Shown here one piece after another: positions 1 through 8,900 of a DNA stretch of 64,000 nucleotides. Each line of letters starts with the position of its first letter. Within the stretch, counting starts at the first letter, position 1. Where the stretch lies: assembly GCF_026339875.1 (NCBI RefSeq), contig NZ_JAPEPZ010000001.1, positions 6,386,001 to 6,450,000 on the forward strand, written 5' to 3'. A program made the translations under genes and the position numbers. The notes below the pieces were generated by a model. It was not told where the DNA came from. It did not search any database and saw only the letters and a program-made list of their open reading frames with translations. The stretch comes from Streptomyces sp. NBC_01571. GTDB lineage: Bacteria; Actinomycetota; Actinomycetes; Streptomycetales; Streptomycetaceae.

Positions 1-123
1 GGCGCCACCGGTGGACGTCGTACCGGCGGCGGCACCGGGACCGGCGGCGGTACCCGGGGACGTGCGCCGCAGCGGCGCACGGAGCGTGGCGGACAGGGCG
101 GCGGCGGCCGGCGCGCCGCGTAG
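1..123 (+). CDS. C-terminal end of a Gly/Arg-rich protein (partial)
   Basis: A plus-strand frame is open from the first base of the window and stops at TAG 121-123. Its 40 visible residues are almost only Gly, Arg, Thr and Ala, with GGG-T and RR clusters. Low-complexity Gly/Arg tails of this kind end many Streptomyces DEAD-box RNA helicases and other RNA-binding proteins, so that is the first guess. No diagnostic domain is visible because the body lies outside the window. A strong terminator hairpin follows 60 bases downstream, which fits the end of a transcription unit. A minus-strand frame is also open here, so the strand is not certain. Confidence 0.4.
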   Translation, partial: GATGGRRTGGGTGTGGGTRGRAPQRRTERGGQGGGGRRAA

Positions 124-182
124 GCGCTCCCTCCGGATCCGGCCGGGCCGGGTCCCGACGACGCGCCGCAGCCGCGGACTTC

Positions 183-218
183 ACGGGTCCCGGGCTCCTT
201 GGGGAGCCCGGGACCCGT
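183..218. terminator. bidirectional intrinsic terminator hairpin
   Basis: A perfect 16-bp stem (ACGGGTCCCGGGCTCC and its complement) closes a TTGG loop between the end of the Gly/Arg-rich frame and the stop codon of the minus-strand DUF2625 gene. It has no U-tract, as is usual for Streptomyces, and can serve both converging genes. Confidence 0.8.
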
Positions 219-226
219 CGGGTCTG

Positions 227-961
227 TCAGGGGTGGAAGGTGCCGAGGAAGCCCGGGTCGATCTTGTCGAGCTCCAGGCCGACGTCCCGGTGGAGGTCCA
301 GGAGCTCGGTCATGTGCAGTGCGCGACGGCGGGCCGCGGGCAGGTCGCGGCGGTTGTCGGCGGACCACAGCACCGGGTCGAACGTGATGCCCTGGGAACC
401 CGGGAGGGGCCCCGTCTCGGCACGCCAGCCGGGCCAGCGCAGGTTGTCGTAGAAGTCCTCCGTGCCGCCTTCCAGGAGCCAGCTGAGCCAGGCCGCGTGG
501 CCCACGCCGAGGGCCTCCCAGCGCAGTGAGTCCGGCGCGAAGTAGACCACTTCGCCGGGACCCCCGGGGCGGCCCATCGCGTCCGGCTCGGTTCCGTTCA
601 GCACATAAGTCCCGCCGAGGACGTCATGGCCGACGACGAGCCCGCCGTCCGGCCGCCACGCCGGGTCGAAGCGGGCGGGGAACTCGTTGACGTCGGCGAT
701 GCCCGGCGGGCCCTTGGGCGATCCGTCGCCCGGGCTGCCGTAGATGCGCAGCCATCCGCTGTCGAGTGACACGCCGCCGCAGTTGAGGACGAAGGCACCG
801 AGCCAGGAGCGCGCGGTGACCTGCAGTTGCAGCAGGGCGGCGCGGGCCTGGGCGGGCTCCACCGGGAGCACCTCCAGGGACACCGTGCTCGTGGAGATCG
901 CCTCGGACAGGAGGGGCCATGCGGGCTCCTCGACATCGGTCAGCTCGGTCAGGTCTCGCAT
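227..961 (-). CDS. DUF2625 family protein
   Basis: A 244-residue soluble protein. Its central part (LNCGGVSLDSGWLRIYGSP, around residues 60-80) matches my recollection of the DUF2625 signature, where a Gly-rich segment is followed by GWLRI.GS. The biochemical function is unknown and no signal peptide or catalytic motif is visible. I chose the ATG at 959-961 because the conserved part begins shortly after it. The same frame stays open further upstream, but there it overlaps the next gene and has shadow-type composition. It is probably monocistronic and ends just before the hairpin at 183-218. Confidence 0.7.
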   Translation of the reverse strand: MRDLTELTDVEEPAWPLLSEAISTSTVSLEVLPVEPAQARAALLQLQVTARSWLGAFVLNCGGVSLDSGWLRIYGSPGDGSPKGPPGIADVNEFPARFDPAWRPDGGLVVGHDVLGGTYVLNGTEPDAMGRPGGPGEVVYFAPDSLRWEALGVGHAAWLSWLLEGGTEDFYDNLRWPGWRAETGPLPGSQGITFDPVLWSADNRRDLPAARRRALHMTELLDLHRDVGLELDKIDPGFLGTFHP

Positions 962-996
962 GGGTATCCCGTGGGTTCCGGGCCGGAGCGCTGCGC

Positions 997-1347
997 TCAG
1001 AAGGCCGCCGTGCGTTCCCGGCGCACCGAGTAGGTCACAAAGCCGGCGCCGAGGCCGAGGAAAAGGGTGCCGCCGACGACGTACGGCGTCGTGTTGACGC
1101 TTCCGGTGTCGGCGAGCCGGGTCTGGTCGTCGCCCGGCTCCGTGGCGGCCTGCTCCGCTCCGGCCGCCGCGGCCGGAGCCGTCGTGGTGGCGGCCGTCGT
1201 GGTGGTGGCCGACCGGTCGGCGGTCGGTGCCGACCCGTGCCGAGCAGGCTCTTCCGGAGTCGCGTTGGCGGACGGGACGAACCACAGGGCTCCCAGGAGG
1301 GTCCCCGCTGCGGTGGCGGTCAGCAACGAGCGACGTGCGGCGGACAC
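997..1347 (-). CDS. small LAXTG-anchored surface protein
   Basis: A 116-residue exported protein that starts at GTG 1345-1347 with an AGGGGA ribosome site upstream. The N-terminus is a signal peptide (MSAARRS, then a hydrophobic stretch ending near ANA-TPEE). The middle is a Thr/Ala/Pro-rich linker of about 45 residues. The C-terminus has the full wall-sorting layout: LADTGS, a 20-residue hydrophobic helix, then the basic tail RRER. LAXTG is the motif of class E sortases in high-GC actinobacteria, so the mature protein is probably linked to peptidoglycan. There is no folded domain between signal and anchor, which makes it a very small wall-linked stalk. It lies 35 bases upstream of the DUF2625 start on the same strand. 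Confidence 0.8.
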   Translation of the reverse strand: MSAARRSLLTATAAGTLLGALWFVPSANATPEEPARHGSAPTADRSATTTTAATTTAPAAAAGAEQAATEPGDDQTRLADTGSVNTTPYVVGGTLFLGLGAGFVTYSVRRERTAAF

Positions 1348-1457
1348 GTAATATCGATCCCCTTGTGGCGCTGGCGAATTGGCCGTGTGGCCCGATGCTA
1401 ATGAAAGGCGCGGGTCGTGGGAAAGTCGCGGGGACCTCGGGCCGTACGCTCCGTCTC

Positions 1458-1805
1458 ATGAGTACTCCTGAGACATCACGATTTGTCCGGCTTCGCGTGG
1501 AGCTGGTACTGGAAGTGGACGACGCGGACGCCGTCACCAAGGCCGCGCTGCGTCGCATCGCGGACGACTCCGGCATGCAGGCCGACGAGCGGGCGCACGC
1601 CGAGAACGCGGTGACGGAAGACACTGCCGAAGCCCTCGCCCATCTCGTCGACCCGTTCGACCTGGTCAGTGAGGTTCCCGGGGTCGAGCTCGCCCAGGCG
1701 TCCTGGAGCAGCGAGCCGATCGACTACGACCCCGATTCGCCGGAATGGGACCTCGACGAGGATGATGACGACGAGGACGACGACGAGGAAGTCGGAGTCG
1801 GCTGA
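1458..1805 (+). CDS. conserved acidic hypothetical protein
   Basis: A 115-residue protein that starts at ATG 1458. The N-terminal half is mixed alpha/beta-like (VRLRVELVLEVDDADAV and following), and the C-terminus ends in a run of about 15 Asp/Glu residues (residues 96-111). I recall similar short proteins with acidic tails as widespread in Streptomyces, without a known role. No enzyme motif is visible. The acidic tail could mediate binding to basic partners or simply give solubility. A hairpin terminator follows at 1826-1853. Confidence 0.65.
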   Translation: MSTPETSRFVRLRVELVLEVDDADAVTKAALRRIADDSGMQADERAHAENAVTEDTAEALAHLVDPFDLVSEVPGVELAQASWSSEPIDYDPDSPEWDLDEDDDDEDDDEEVGVG

Positions 1806-1825
1806 GGCCCCTTGGGAAATTCTTG

Positions 1826-1853
1826 ACCCCGGGTGGCAACCGCCGCCCGGGGT
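1826..1853 (+). terminator. terminator hairpin after the acidic protein gene
   Basis: ACCCCGGG pairs with CCCGGGGT (8 bp), extended inward by GGC/GCC around a short loop. It lies 20 bases after the stop codon at 1805. Confidence 0.65.
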
Positions 1854-2071
1854 TCATTCGTCTCAGACGACGCACCGGCCACTTCCGCACCACGGGTTTC
1901 GGTCCGGCCGCCGGTCCACCCGGTCGGGGTCCTGCGGGCCCGATCGGCCCGGTTGATGCCGTTGATCGACGTGGCGTGCCCCACATACCCCAGGGGCGTG
2001 GAACGGGACGAACCGGTCGTACGTTGAAAGTTCCTACGGGGTTCTATGCGGTATTTGGTGATTCGGTAACG

Positions 2072-3337
2072 ATGGAGAAGCGTGTGATGACGGACAGTAA
2101 GCGGGGCCGGGGCCTGATGGCCGCGTCCGCACTGCTCGGCGGAGTGCTGGTGCTCTCTGCGTGCAGCGGAAGCGGCAGCAAGGCGGACGCCTCGGACGGC
2201 GGCCGGTCCTCACAGACCCAGGCCGACGAGGCGGCGGCCAAGAAGAGTTCCGAGGCGCAGATCAAGATCACGCCCGCCGACGGCTCCGACAACGCGTCCA
2301 TCAACAACGCCGCCGCGGTCACTGTGACCAAGGGCACACTCACCTCCGTCTCCATGAAGACGGAGTCCGGCGCGGCGGTCGCCGGCCAGATATCGGGCGA
2401 CAAGAAGAGCTGGAAGCCCGCCGCCCAGCTGGACCGTGCGACCACGTACAAGGTCGCCGCCGAGGCCACCGACTCCGCGGGCCTCGTGGCCCACGAGAAC
2501 GCCTCGTTCACCACGGTCTCCCCGGCGAACAGCTTCATCGGCAACTTCACGCCGGAGGACGGTTCCACCGTCGGCGTCGGCATGCCGGTCTCGATCAACT
2601 TCAACAAGGCGATCACCAACAAGGCCGCCGTGCAGAAGGGGATCACCGTCTCCTCCAGCAGCGGCCAGGAGGTCGTCGGGCACTGGTTCGGCGCCAACCG
2701 CCTCGACTTCCGTCCCGAGAACTACTGGACCGGCGGCTCGACCGTCACCCTCAAGCTGAACCTGGACGGCGTCCAGGGCGCGAGCGGTGTGTACGGCGTG
2801 CAGCAGAAGACGGTCACGTTCAAGATCGGTCGCAACCAGGTCTCGGTCGTCGACGCCCAGACCAAGACCATGAAGGTCACGCAGGACGGCAAGACGATCA
2901 AGACGATCCCGATCTCCTCGGGGTCGCCGGAGCACAAGACGTACCAGGGTCAGATGGTGATCTCCGAGAAGTTCAAGGAGACCCGGATGAACGGTTCGAC
3001 GGTCGGCTTCACGAACTCCGACGGCAAGGGCGAGTACGACATCAAGGACGTGCCGCACGCCATGCGGCTGTCGAACTCGGGCACCTTCGTGCACGGCAAC
3101 TACTGGGGTGCCAAGTCCATCTTCGGCTCGGTGAACACCAGCCACGGCTGTGTCGGCCTGTCCGACACCAAGGGTGCCAACGACCCGAACACCCCCGCGG
3201 CGTGGTTCTACAACCACTCGCTGATCGGTGACGTCGTCGTCGTCAAGAACACCGGCGACAAGACCGTGGCCCCGGACAACGGCCTCAACGGCTGGAACCT
3301 GGACTGGGCGTCCTGGAAGGCCGGTTCGGCCGTCTGA
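2072..3337 (+). CDS. L,D-transpeptidase lipoprotein (YkuD family)
   Basis: A 421-residue exported peptidoglycan cross-linking enzyme that makes 3-3 meso-DAP/LL-DAP links. The N-terminus is a lipoprotein signal with lipobox VLSAC, so the mature protein is membrane-anchored. A Ser/Lys-rich linker and two Ig-like modules (about residues 60-250) precede the YkuD catalytic domain (about 255-390). This is the arrangement of mycobacterial LdtMt2. The catalytic motif is SHGCVGL with His358 and Cys360, preceded by a conserved His in 'VHGNYWG'. ATG 2072 and ATG 2087 are both possible starts. A strong terminator follows, so the gene is probably monocistronic. Confidence 0.93.
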   Translation: MEKRVMTDSKRGRGLMAASALLGGVLVLSACSGSGSKADASDGGRSSQTQADEAAAKKSSEAQIKITPADGSDNASINNAAAVTVTKGTLTSVSMKTESGAAVAGQISGDKKSWKPAAQLDRATTYKVAAEATDSAGLVAHENASFTTVSPANSFIGNFTPEDGSTVGVGMPVSINFNKAITNKAAVQKGITVSSSSGQEVVGHWFGANRLDFRPENYWTGGSTVTLKLNLDGVQGASGVYGVQQKTVTFKIGRNQVSVVDAQTKTMKVTQDGKTIKTIPISSGSPEHKTYQGQMVISEKFKETRMNGSTVGFTNSDGKGEYDIKDVPHAMRLSNSGTFVHGNYWGAKSIFGSVNTSHGCVGLSDTKGANDPNTPAAWFYNHSLIGDVVVVKNTGDKTVAPDNGLNGWNLDWASWKAGSAV

Positions 3338-3366
3338 CGCCCGCTCCCGCTCCCACAGAACCCCGC

Positions 3367-3398
3367 GATGGCGGCGGCCCGCACGGGCCGCCGCCATC
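3367..3398 (+). terminator. terminator after the L,D-transpeptidase gene
   Basis: A 14-bp perfect stem (GATGGCGGCGGCCC and its complement) around a GCAC loop, 30 bases after the stop codon. Confidence 0.85.
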
Positions 3399-3400
3399 GG

Positions 3401-3475
3401 CGTTCCCGCGGGCTTCCAGAGCGGTCGTTCCCGCGGGCTTCCGGAGCCGGCGTTCCCGCAGGCTTCCGGAGCCGG
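3401..3475. repeat. three tandem 25-bp repeats
   Basis: Three adjacent units of 25 bp (3401-3425, 3426-3450, 3451-3475) share CGTTCCCGCGGGCTTCC as their first part and differ at only a few positions. They sit between the terminator hairpin and the promoter region of the ABC transporter. No coding frame explains them. Confidence 0.85.
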
Positions 3476-3567
3476 GCACAGGTGAACTTCCGTGCCGTCA
3501 CAGCCTTCTCATCGTTCTCTTATTTCGGCCTTATGGCTTCATCACGCGCCGTACCTACCTTGCGGCC

Positions 3568-5025
3568 ATGTTCTTCACCTACCTGAGGCGCGAACTGCGC
3601 CGCCGCAGGAAGGCGGCGCTCGTCGTCGCCTCCGGGCTCGCCCTGGGCATCGCCCTGGTCATCGTGGTCAGTTCCGTGTCGTCCGGCATGGAGAAGGCCC
3701 AGGGCAAGGTCCTCCAGTCGCTGTACGGGCTGGGTACGGACATGACCGTCACCAAGGCCGCGGCACCGCCGACGGGCACCGGTCAGCGCCCGCGCTTCAA
3801 CTTCGGCGCGAACGACAACGGCTCCGACAAGGAGCAGAGCAGCGACCGCGTCCTGGTCCAGGGATTCCAGACCCTGGCCGCCTCGACGGTCTCCAAGGTC
3901 GACTCACAGCACGGCGTGGCGGACTCCGTCGGCGGCCTCAGTCTCCAGGTCATCCGGGTCAACGGCCAGTTCACGCGGGGCCGGTTCCAGCAGAACGGCG
4001 GCGGCAGCCGGCAGGGCGGCCGCCAAGGCGGGCAGCAGCCCCCGCAGGGCCGCGTCGAGGGCGGTGGCGCCAACTTCGACGTCAACAACTACTCCGTCTA
4101 CGGCACCGACGTCACCAAGCCGGCGCTCGGCCCGCTGACCTCGTCGAAGATCACCAGCGGCCGTACCTTCACGACGTCCGAGACGAACGCCGAGGTGGTC
4201 GTCGCCGACACGTCGTACGCCAAGGAGAAGAAGCTCTCCGTCGGCAGCACCGTCACCGTCAAGAACGTCAAGTTCAAGGTGATCGGGATCGCGACTCCCG
4301 ACAGCGGTGACGCGGCGGCCAACCTCTACATGCCGCTCCAGCAGGCGCAGACGCTGGCCGGCGCCAAGGACAAGGTCACCACGATCTACGTCAAGGCCTC
4401 CGACTCGCAGCAGATCTCCAGCGTCAAGAGCACCATCCAGAAGAACATCTCGGGGACCACGGTCACCACCTCCGCGGACCTCGCGGACACCGTCTCCGGC
4501 TCCCTGTCGACCGCCTCCGACCTCGCCTCCAACGTCGGCAAGTGGCTCTCGATCGCGGTGCTCGTGGCCGCGTTCCTGGTCGCCGGTCTGCTCACCTCCT
4601 CGGCCGTCTCCCGGCGTGTGCGCGAGTTCGGCACCCTCAAGGCGCTCGGCTGGAAGTCGGGCCGGGTGACCCGTCAGGTCGTCGGCGAGGCCATCGTCAA
4701 CGGTCTGGTCGGCGGCGTCCTCGGCATCGCGCTCGGTCTGGCGGGCGCGTACGCGGTCACCGAGATCAGTCCCGACCTGCAGGCGCAGATCGGCGGTTCG
4801 GGCGGCGGCGGACAGGGCGGCCCGGGCGGCTTCGGTGGCTTCGGCGGTCCCGGCCGGCGGGTCGCGTCCAAGGCGCTGGACGTCACGCTCACCGCGCCCG
4901 TCAGTCTCTCGACCATCGCCGGAGCGGTCGCTCTCGCCGTCGCCGGCGGCCTGATCGCCGGTGCCTTCGGCGGCTGGCGCGCCTCCCGGCTGCGGCCCGC
5001 GGACGCCCTGCGCCGCGTCGAATAG
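3568..5025 (+). CDS. ABC transporter permease, FtsX/MacB type
   Basis: A 485-residue membrane protein with one N-terminal helix (about 18-40), a long extracytoplasmic region (about 45-320) and three C-terminal helices (about 327-345, 375-395, 449-470). This is the FtsX/MacB_PCD layout, in which the ATPase partner drives conformational change for export or signalling rather than classic pore transport. Two low-complexity insertions are visible: a Gln/Gly/Arg stretch near residues 145-170 and a Gly-rich loop near 411-430. The start lacks a Shine-Dalgarno sequence (CTTGCGGCCATG), so the message may be leaderless. The ATPase gene follows 74 bases downstream. Confidence 0.9.
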   Translation: MFFTYLRRELRRRRKAALVVASGLALGIALVIVVSSVSSGMEKAQGKVLQSLYGLGTDMTVTKAAAPPTGTGQRPRFNFGANDNGSDKEQSSDRVLVQGFQTLAASTVSKVDSQHGVADSVGGLSLQVIRVNGQFTRGRFQQNGGGSRQGGRQGGQQPPQGRVEGGGANFDVNNYSVYGTDVTKPALGPLTSSKITSGRTFTTSETNAEVVVADTSYAKEKKLSVGSTVTVKNVKFKVIGIATPDSGDAAANLYMPLQQAQTLAGAKDKVTTIYVKASDSQQISSVKSTIQKNISGTTVTTSADLADTVSGSLSTASDLASNVGKWLSIAVLVAAFLVAGLLTSSAVSRRVREFGTLKALGWKSGRVTRQVVGEAIVNGLVGGVLGIALGLAGAYAVTEISPDLQAQIGGSGGGGQGGPGGFGGFGGPGRRVASKALDVTLTAPVSLSTIAGAVALAVAGGLIAGAFGGWRASRLRPADALRRVE

Positions 5026-5099
5026 ACCGGCCCCGCACGGACCGTGCGGGCCACACCCCCGCACGGCCCACCCCCTCACGCACAACCAGGAGCGGCACC

Positions 5100-5783
5100 A
5101 TGTACGAACTCAGCGGCGTCATCAAGCGCTACCAGCGGGGCAAGGGCACGGTCGACGCGCTCGCCGGCATCGATCTGACCATCGCGGACGGAGACCGGCT
5201 GGTCATCCAGGGCCCCACGGGTGGCGGAAAATCCACCCTGCTGCAGATGCTCGGCGGACTCGACCGGCCCACCGGAGGCAGCGTCGAACTCGACGGCATC
5301 GATCTGGCGAAACTGTCCGAGGCGAAGCTCACGAAGGTGCGCGGCGAGAACATCGGATTCGTCTTTCAGAGCTTCAACCTGATTCCCACACTCACCGCGC
5401 AGGAGAATGTGGAGACGGCTCTCGTGCCCCTCGGGGTGAAGGGGAAGGAGCGGCGCGCGCGGGCCGCCGAGGCCCTGGAGTCGGTGGGGCTCGCCGAGCG
5501 GCTCGGGCATCTGCCCGCCGAACTCTCCGGCGGCCAGCAGCAGCGCGTCGCCATCGCCCGTGCCCTGGTCAAGCAGCCGAAGGTGCTGCTCGCCGACGAG
5601 CCCACCGGCAATCTCGACGAGTCCATGCGCGACGAGATCATGGACGTGCTGGAGACCATGTGGAAGGAGCGGGGGCTCACTTTCATCATGGTCACCCACG
5701 ATTCCGCGATAGCGAGGAAGGCCCCCCGCCTCGCGACGATTCGCAAGGGAAAGATCAGCGTCAAGGAGAACGCGGGGGCGTGA
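5100..5783 (+). CDS. ABC transporter ATP-binding protein (LolD/MacB type)
   Basis: A 227-residue ATPase subunit for the FtsX-type permease just upstream. It has Walker A GPTGGGKST (about residues 38-46), a Q-loop in FVFQSFNLIPTLTA, the signature LSGGQQQR (about 142-149), Walker B VLLADEP and the switch His in VTHD. The close match to the LolD/MacB/FtsE subgroup agrees with the permease type. The ATG at 5100 is preceded by AGGAG at suitable spacing. The two genes form a transport operon. The substrate cannot be read from the sequence, but cell-envelope or peptide export is usual. Confidence 0.93.
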   Translation: MYELSGVIKRYQRGKGTVDALAGIDLTIADGDRLVIQGPTGGGKSTLLQMLGGLDRPTGGSVELDGIDLAKLSEAKLTKVRGENIGFVFQSFNLIPTLTAQENVETALVPLGVKGKERRARAAEALESVGLAERLGHLPAELSGGQQQRVAIARALVKQPKVLLADEPTGNLDESMRDEIMDVLETMWKERGLTFIMVTHDSAIARKAPRLATIRKGKISVKENAGA

Positions 5784-5863
5784 ACGAGAACAAAAGGGAG
5801 AGTTCGGGCACTTAGCGGAGCAATTCCGTCAACTCTGCACCGCAGCCCCGCTATTGAGGGGCC

Positions 5864-5904
5864 GATCACCCCCCGGCATACTTGCGTTTTCCGGAGGGGT
5901 GATC
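5864..5904 (+). promoter_or_regulatory. stem-loop over the ribosome site of the subtilisin gene
   Basis: GATCACCCCCCGG (5864-5876) pairs with CCGGAGGGGTGATC (5891-5904), giving 13 bp with one bulged base and a 14-base loop. The right arm contains the GGAGG ribosome site and ends directly before the GTG at 5905. If transcribed, this structure would hide the ribosome site. If not, the dyad could be an operator. A second dyad, CCGGGTGAA (5931-5939) with TTCACCCGG (5947-5955), follows. Confidence 0.6.
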
Positions 5905-8900
5905 GTGCATGCGTACGAGACTTCCCCCGGCCGGGTGAACGGGGAATTCACCCGGACCTCATCTCCAGGGGGAGACTTGCGCAGACAAGTGAAAAGAGCG
6001 TGCGCGGCGATCGTCGCCACGGCGGCGTCCGTGGCTCTGGCGGCGGGAATGACCAGCCCGGCGTCCGCGAGGGTCCCGGCACACGCCGGACACGTCAACA
6101 GCGCTTCCGCGGCCGGGATCACGGCCAAGCACCGCATCACACTGATCACCGGCGACCGGGTGGTCGTCGACGCCAAGGGGCGTGTCGTCGGCCTCGAGCG
6201 GGCCAGGGGCCGTGCGCACGTGCCCGTCCAGATCCGCAAGGCCCGCGGCCACACCCTCGTGGTGCCGGCGGACGCGCAGGCGCTGATAGCCGCCGGCAAG
6301 CTGGACCGGCGGCTCTTCGACGTCACCGAGCTGAACACGGCCGCGACCCGCGCCTCCCAGAAGCAGGGTCTGAAGGTCATCGTCGGCTACCGGGGAGCCG
6401 CGACGGCCGCCCGGGCCGACGTCCGCGGGTCGGGCACGCTCCGCCGGACCCTGAAGTCCCTGAACGCGGACGCCGTGCGGACACCGCAGCGGGACGCGGC
6501 CGAGCTCTGGTCCGCGGTCACCGACCACGGCCGGGCGGCCTCCGGCATCGCGCACGTCTGGCTGGACGGCGTGCGCAGGGCGAGCCTCGACAAGTCCGTG
6601 CCGCAGATCGGCGCCCCCAAGGCCTGGGCCGCCGGGTACGACGGCAAGGGCGTCAGGATCGCCGTCCTCGACACCGGTGTCGACGCGACGCACCCGGACC
6701 TCAGGAACCAGGTGATCGCGTCCCGGAACTTCTCCGCCGCCGCCGACACCACCGACCACTACGGCCACGGCACGCACGTCGCGTCCATCGCGGCGGGCAC
6801 CGGTGCCAAGTCGCACGGGAAGTACAAGGGCGTCGCGCCCGGCGCCAAGATCCTCAACGGCAAGGTTCTCGACGACACCGGAAGCGGTGACGACTCCGGC
6901 ATCCTCGCGGGCATGGAGTGGGCGGCCGACCAGGGCGCCGACGTCGTCAACCTGAGCCTCGGCGGCCCGGACACCCCCGACGTGGACCCACTGGAGGCCG
7001 AGGTCGACAAGCTCTCGGCCGAGAAGGGCATCCTCTTCGCGATCGCGGCGGGCAACGCAGGCCCCGAGTCCATCGGCTCGCCGGGCAGCGCGGACGCCGC
7101 GCTCACCGTCGGCGCCGTGGACGACCACGACAAGCTGGCGGACTTCTCCAGCACCGGCCCCCGCCTCGGCGACGGCGCCATCAAGCCGGACGTCACCGCC
7201 CCCGGCGTCGACATCACCGCGGCCGCCGCCCCGGGCAGCGTCATCGACACGGAGGTCGGCGAGAAGCCCGCCGGCTACCTGACCATCTCGGGCACGTCGA
7301 TGGCGACCCCGCATGTCGCGGGCGCCGCCGCCATCCTCAAGCAGGAACACCCGGACTGGACGTACACCGAGCTCAAGGGCGCGCTGACCGGCTCCGCCAA
7401 GGGTGGCTCGTACACGCCGTTCCAGCAGGGCGCGGGCCGGATCGCCGTCGACGCGGCGATCAAGCAGACCGTGATCGCCGATCCGTCCTCGGTGAGCTTC
7501 GGCGTCGCGCGGTGGCCGCACACCGACGACACGGCCCTGACCAGGCAGCTGACGTACCGCAACCTCGGCACGAAGGACATCACCCTGGCCCTCGGGGTCA
7601 AGGCCACCGACCCCAAGGGCCACACGGCACCCTCGGGCTTCTTCAAGCTCGCCGCCACCACCCTCACCGTCCCGGCCGGCGGCCGGGCGTCCGTCGGCGT
7701 CGCCGCGAACACCAGGCTCGGCGGCAGTCTCGACGGCGCGTACGCCGCGTACGTGACGGCGACGGGCGGCGGTCAGTCGGTGCGCACGGCGCTCGCGGTC
7801 GAGCGTGAGCCGGAGTCGTACGACGTCACCCTGAAGTACGTCGACCGCGCCGGTGAGACGCCCACGCACCTCACCGACCTGGAGGGCTACACCGGGCTCG
7901 GCGCCGACCGGGACTACGCGTCGCAGAACACCGCGGACAGCGTGACCCTCCGGGTACCCAAGGGCAGGTACCTGCTCAACTCCCTCTCCGTGCAGGACCT
8001 GGTGGAGGCGAAGGGCGGGGTCGACTGGCTGGTCCGGCCCCGGCTGGACGTCACCGGGAACACCACGCTGACGCTGGACGCCCGCACCGCAGAGGGTGCG
8101 GACATCACGGTGCCGGACGCGCGGGCAGAGCCGTTGTCGGCGGTCGTCAACTACTTCGACGACACGACGGGCTTCGGGCTCGGCCTCGGGCTGGACTCCT
8201 TCCGGAACCTGCGGATGGCGCACCTCGGCCCGTCGCTCACGCCCGGTCTGTTCCAGAGCTGGGCCGGACAGTGGACCAAGGGCGCCGGCGCCGAGTACGA
8301 CACCTTCACCGGCGCGAAGGTCAGCAGGCTCCAGGGCGCCCACGTCAAGCACTACAAGGCGGGCGAACTGGCCAAGGTGCGGGCGGACATGGGAGCCGCG
8401 GCCGCCGGCAAGACGGGCGCGATCACCGCGTTCGGCTTTCTGCCCGACGACGACAGCGTCACCGTCGCCGTCGACCAGAAGCTGCCGGGCGCGCGCACGC
8501 TCTACCTGTCGACCGGTGAAAAGGTCCAGTGGACGTTCGACTTCGAGCAGCACGCCGGCCCCGACGCCACCGGATTCCCGGTCGTCGACGCCTACTACAC
8601 GCTCGGCGACCCGCAGATCTTCAAGGCGGGCACGAGCTACACGAAGCGGTTCAACACGGCCGTCTTCGGCCCGAAGATCAGCGCCGACTTCGGTGTCTTC
8701 CGGGAGGGCGACAACCTCGTCGGATACCTGCCACTGTTCGCCGACGGAAGCACCCACGCCGGGTCCTCGCAGTTCAGCTCGGTCACCACGACGCTGTACC
8801 GCAACGGGACGAAGGTCGGATCGAACGACGACCCGCTCTTCGGGGACAAGGAGTTCAAGGTCCCGGCCGCCCAGGCGGAGTACCGGCTGACGGCCTCGGT

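Noticed and set aside
2210..3397. A 395-codon minus-strand frame opposite the L,D-transpeptidase
   Set aside because: Composition is that of an antisense GC shadow; the YkuD catalytic motif is on the plus strand.
5959..8757. A 932-codon minus-strand frame opposite the subtilisin gene
   Set aside because: It mirrors the plus-strand protease codons, has shadow-type Gly/Arg/Val composition and no motif; the protease triad proves the plus strand.
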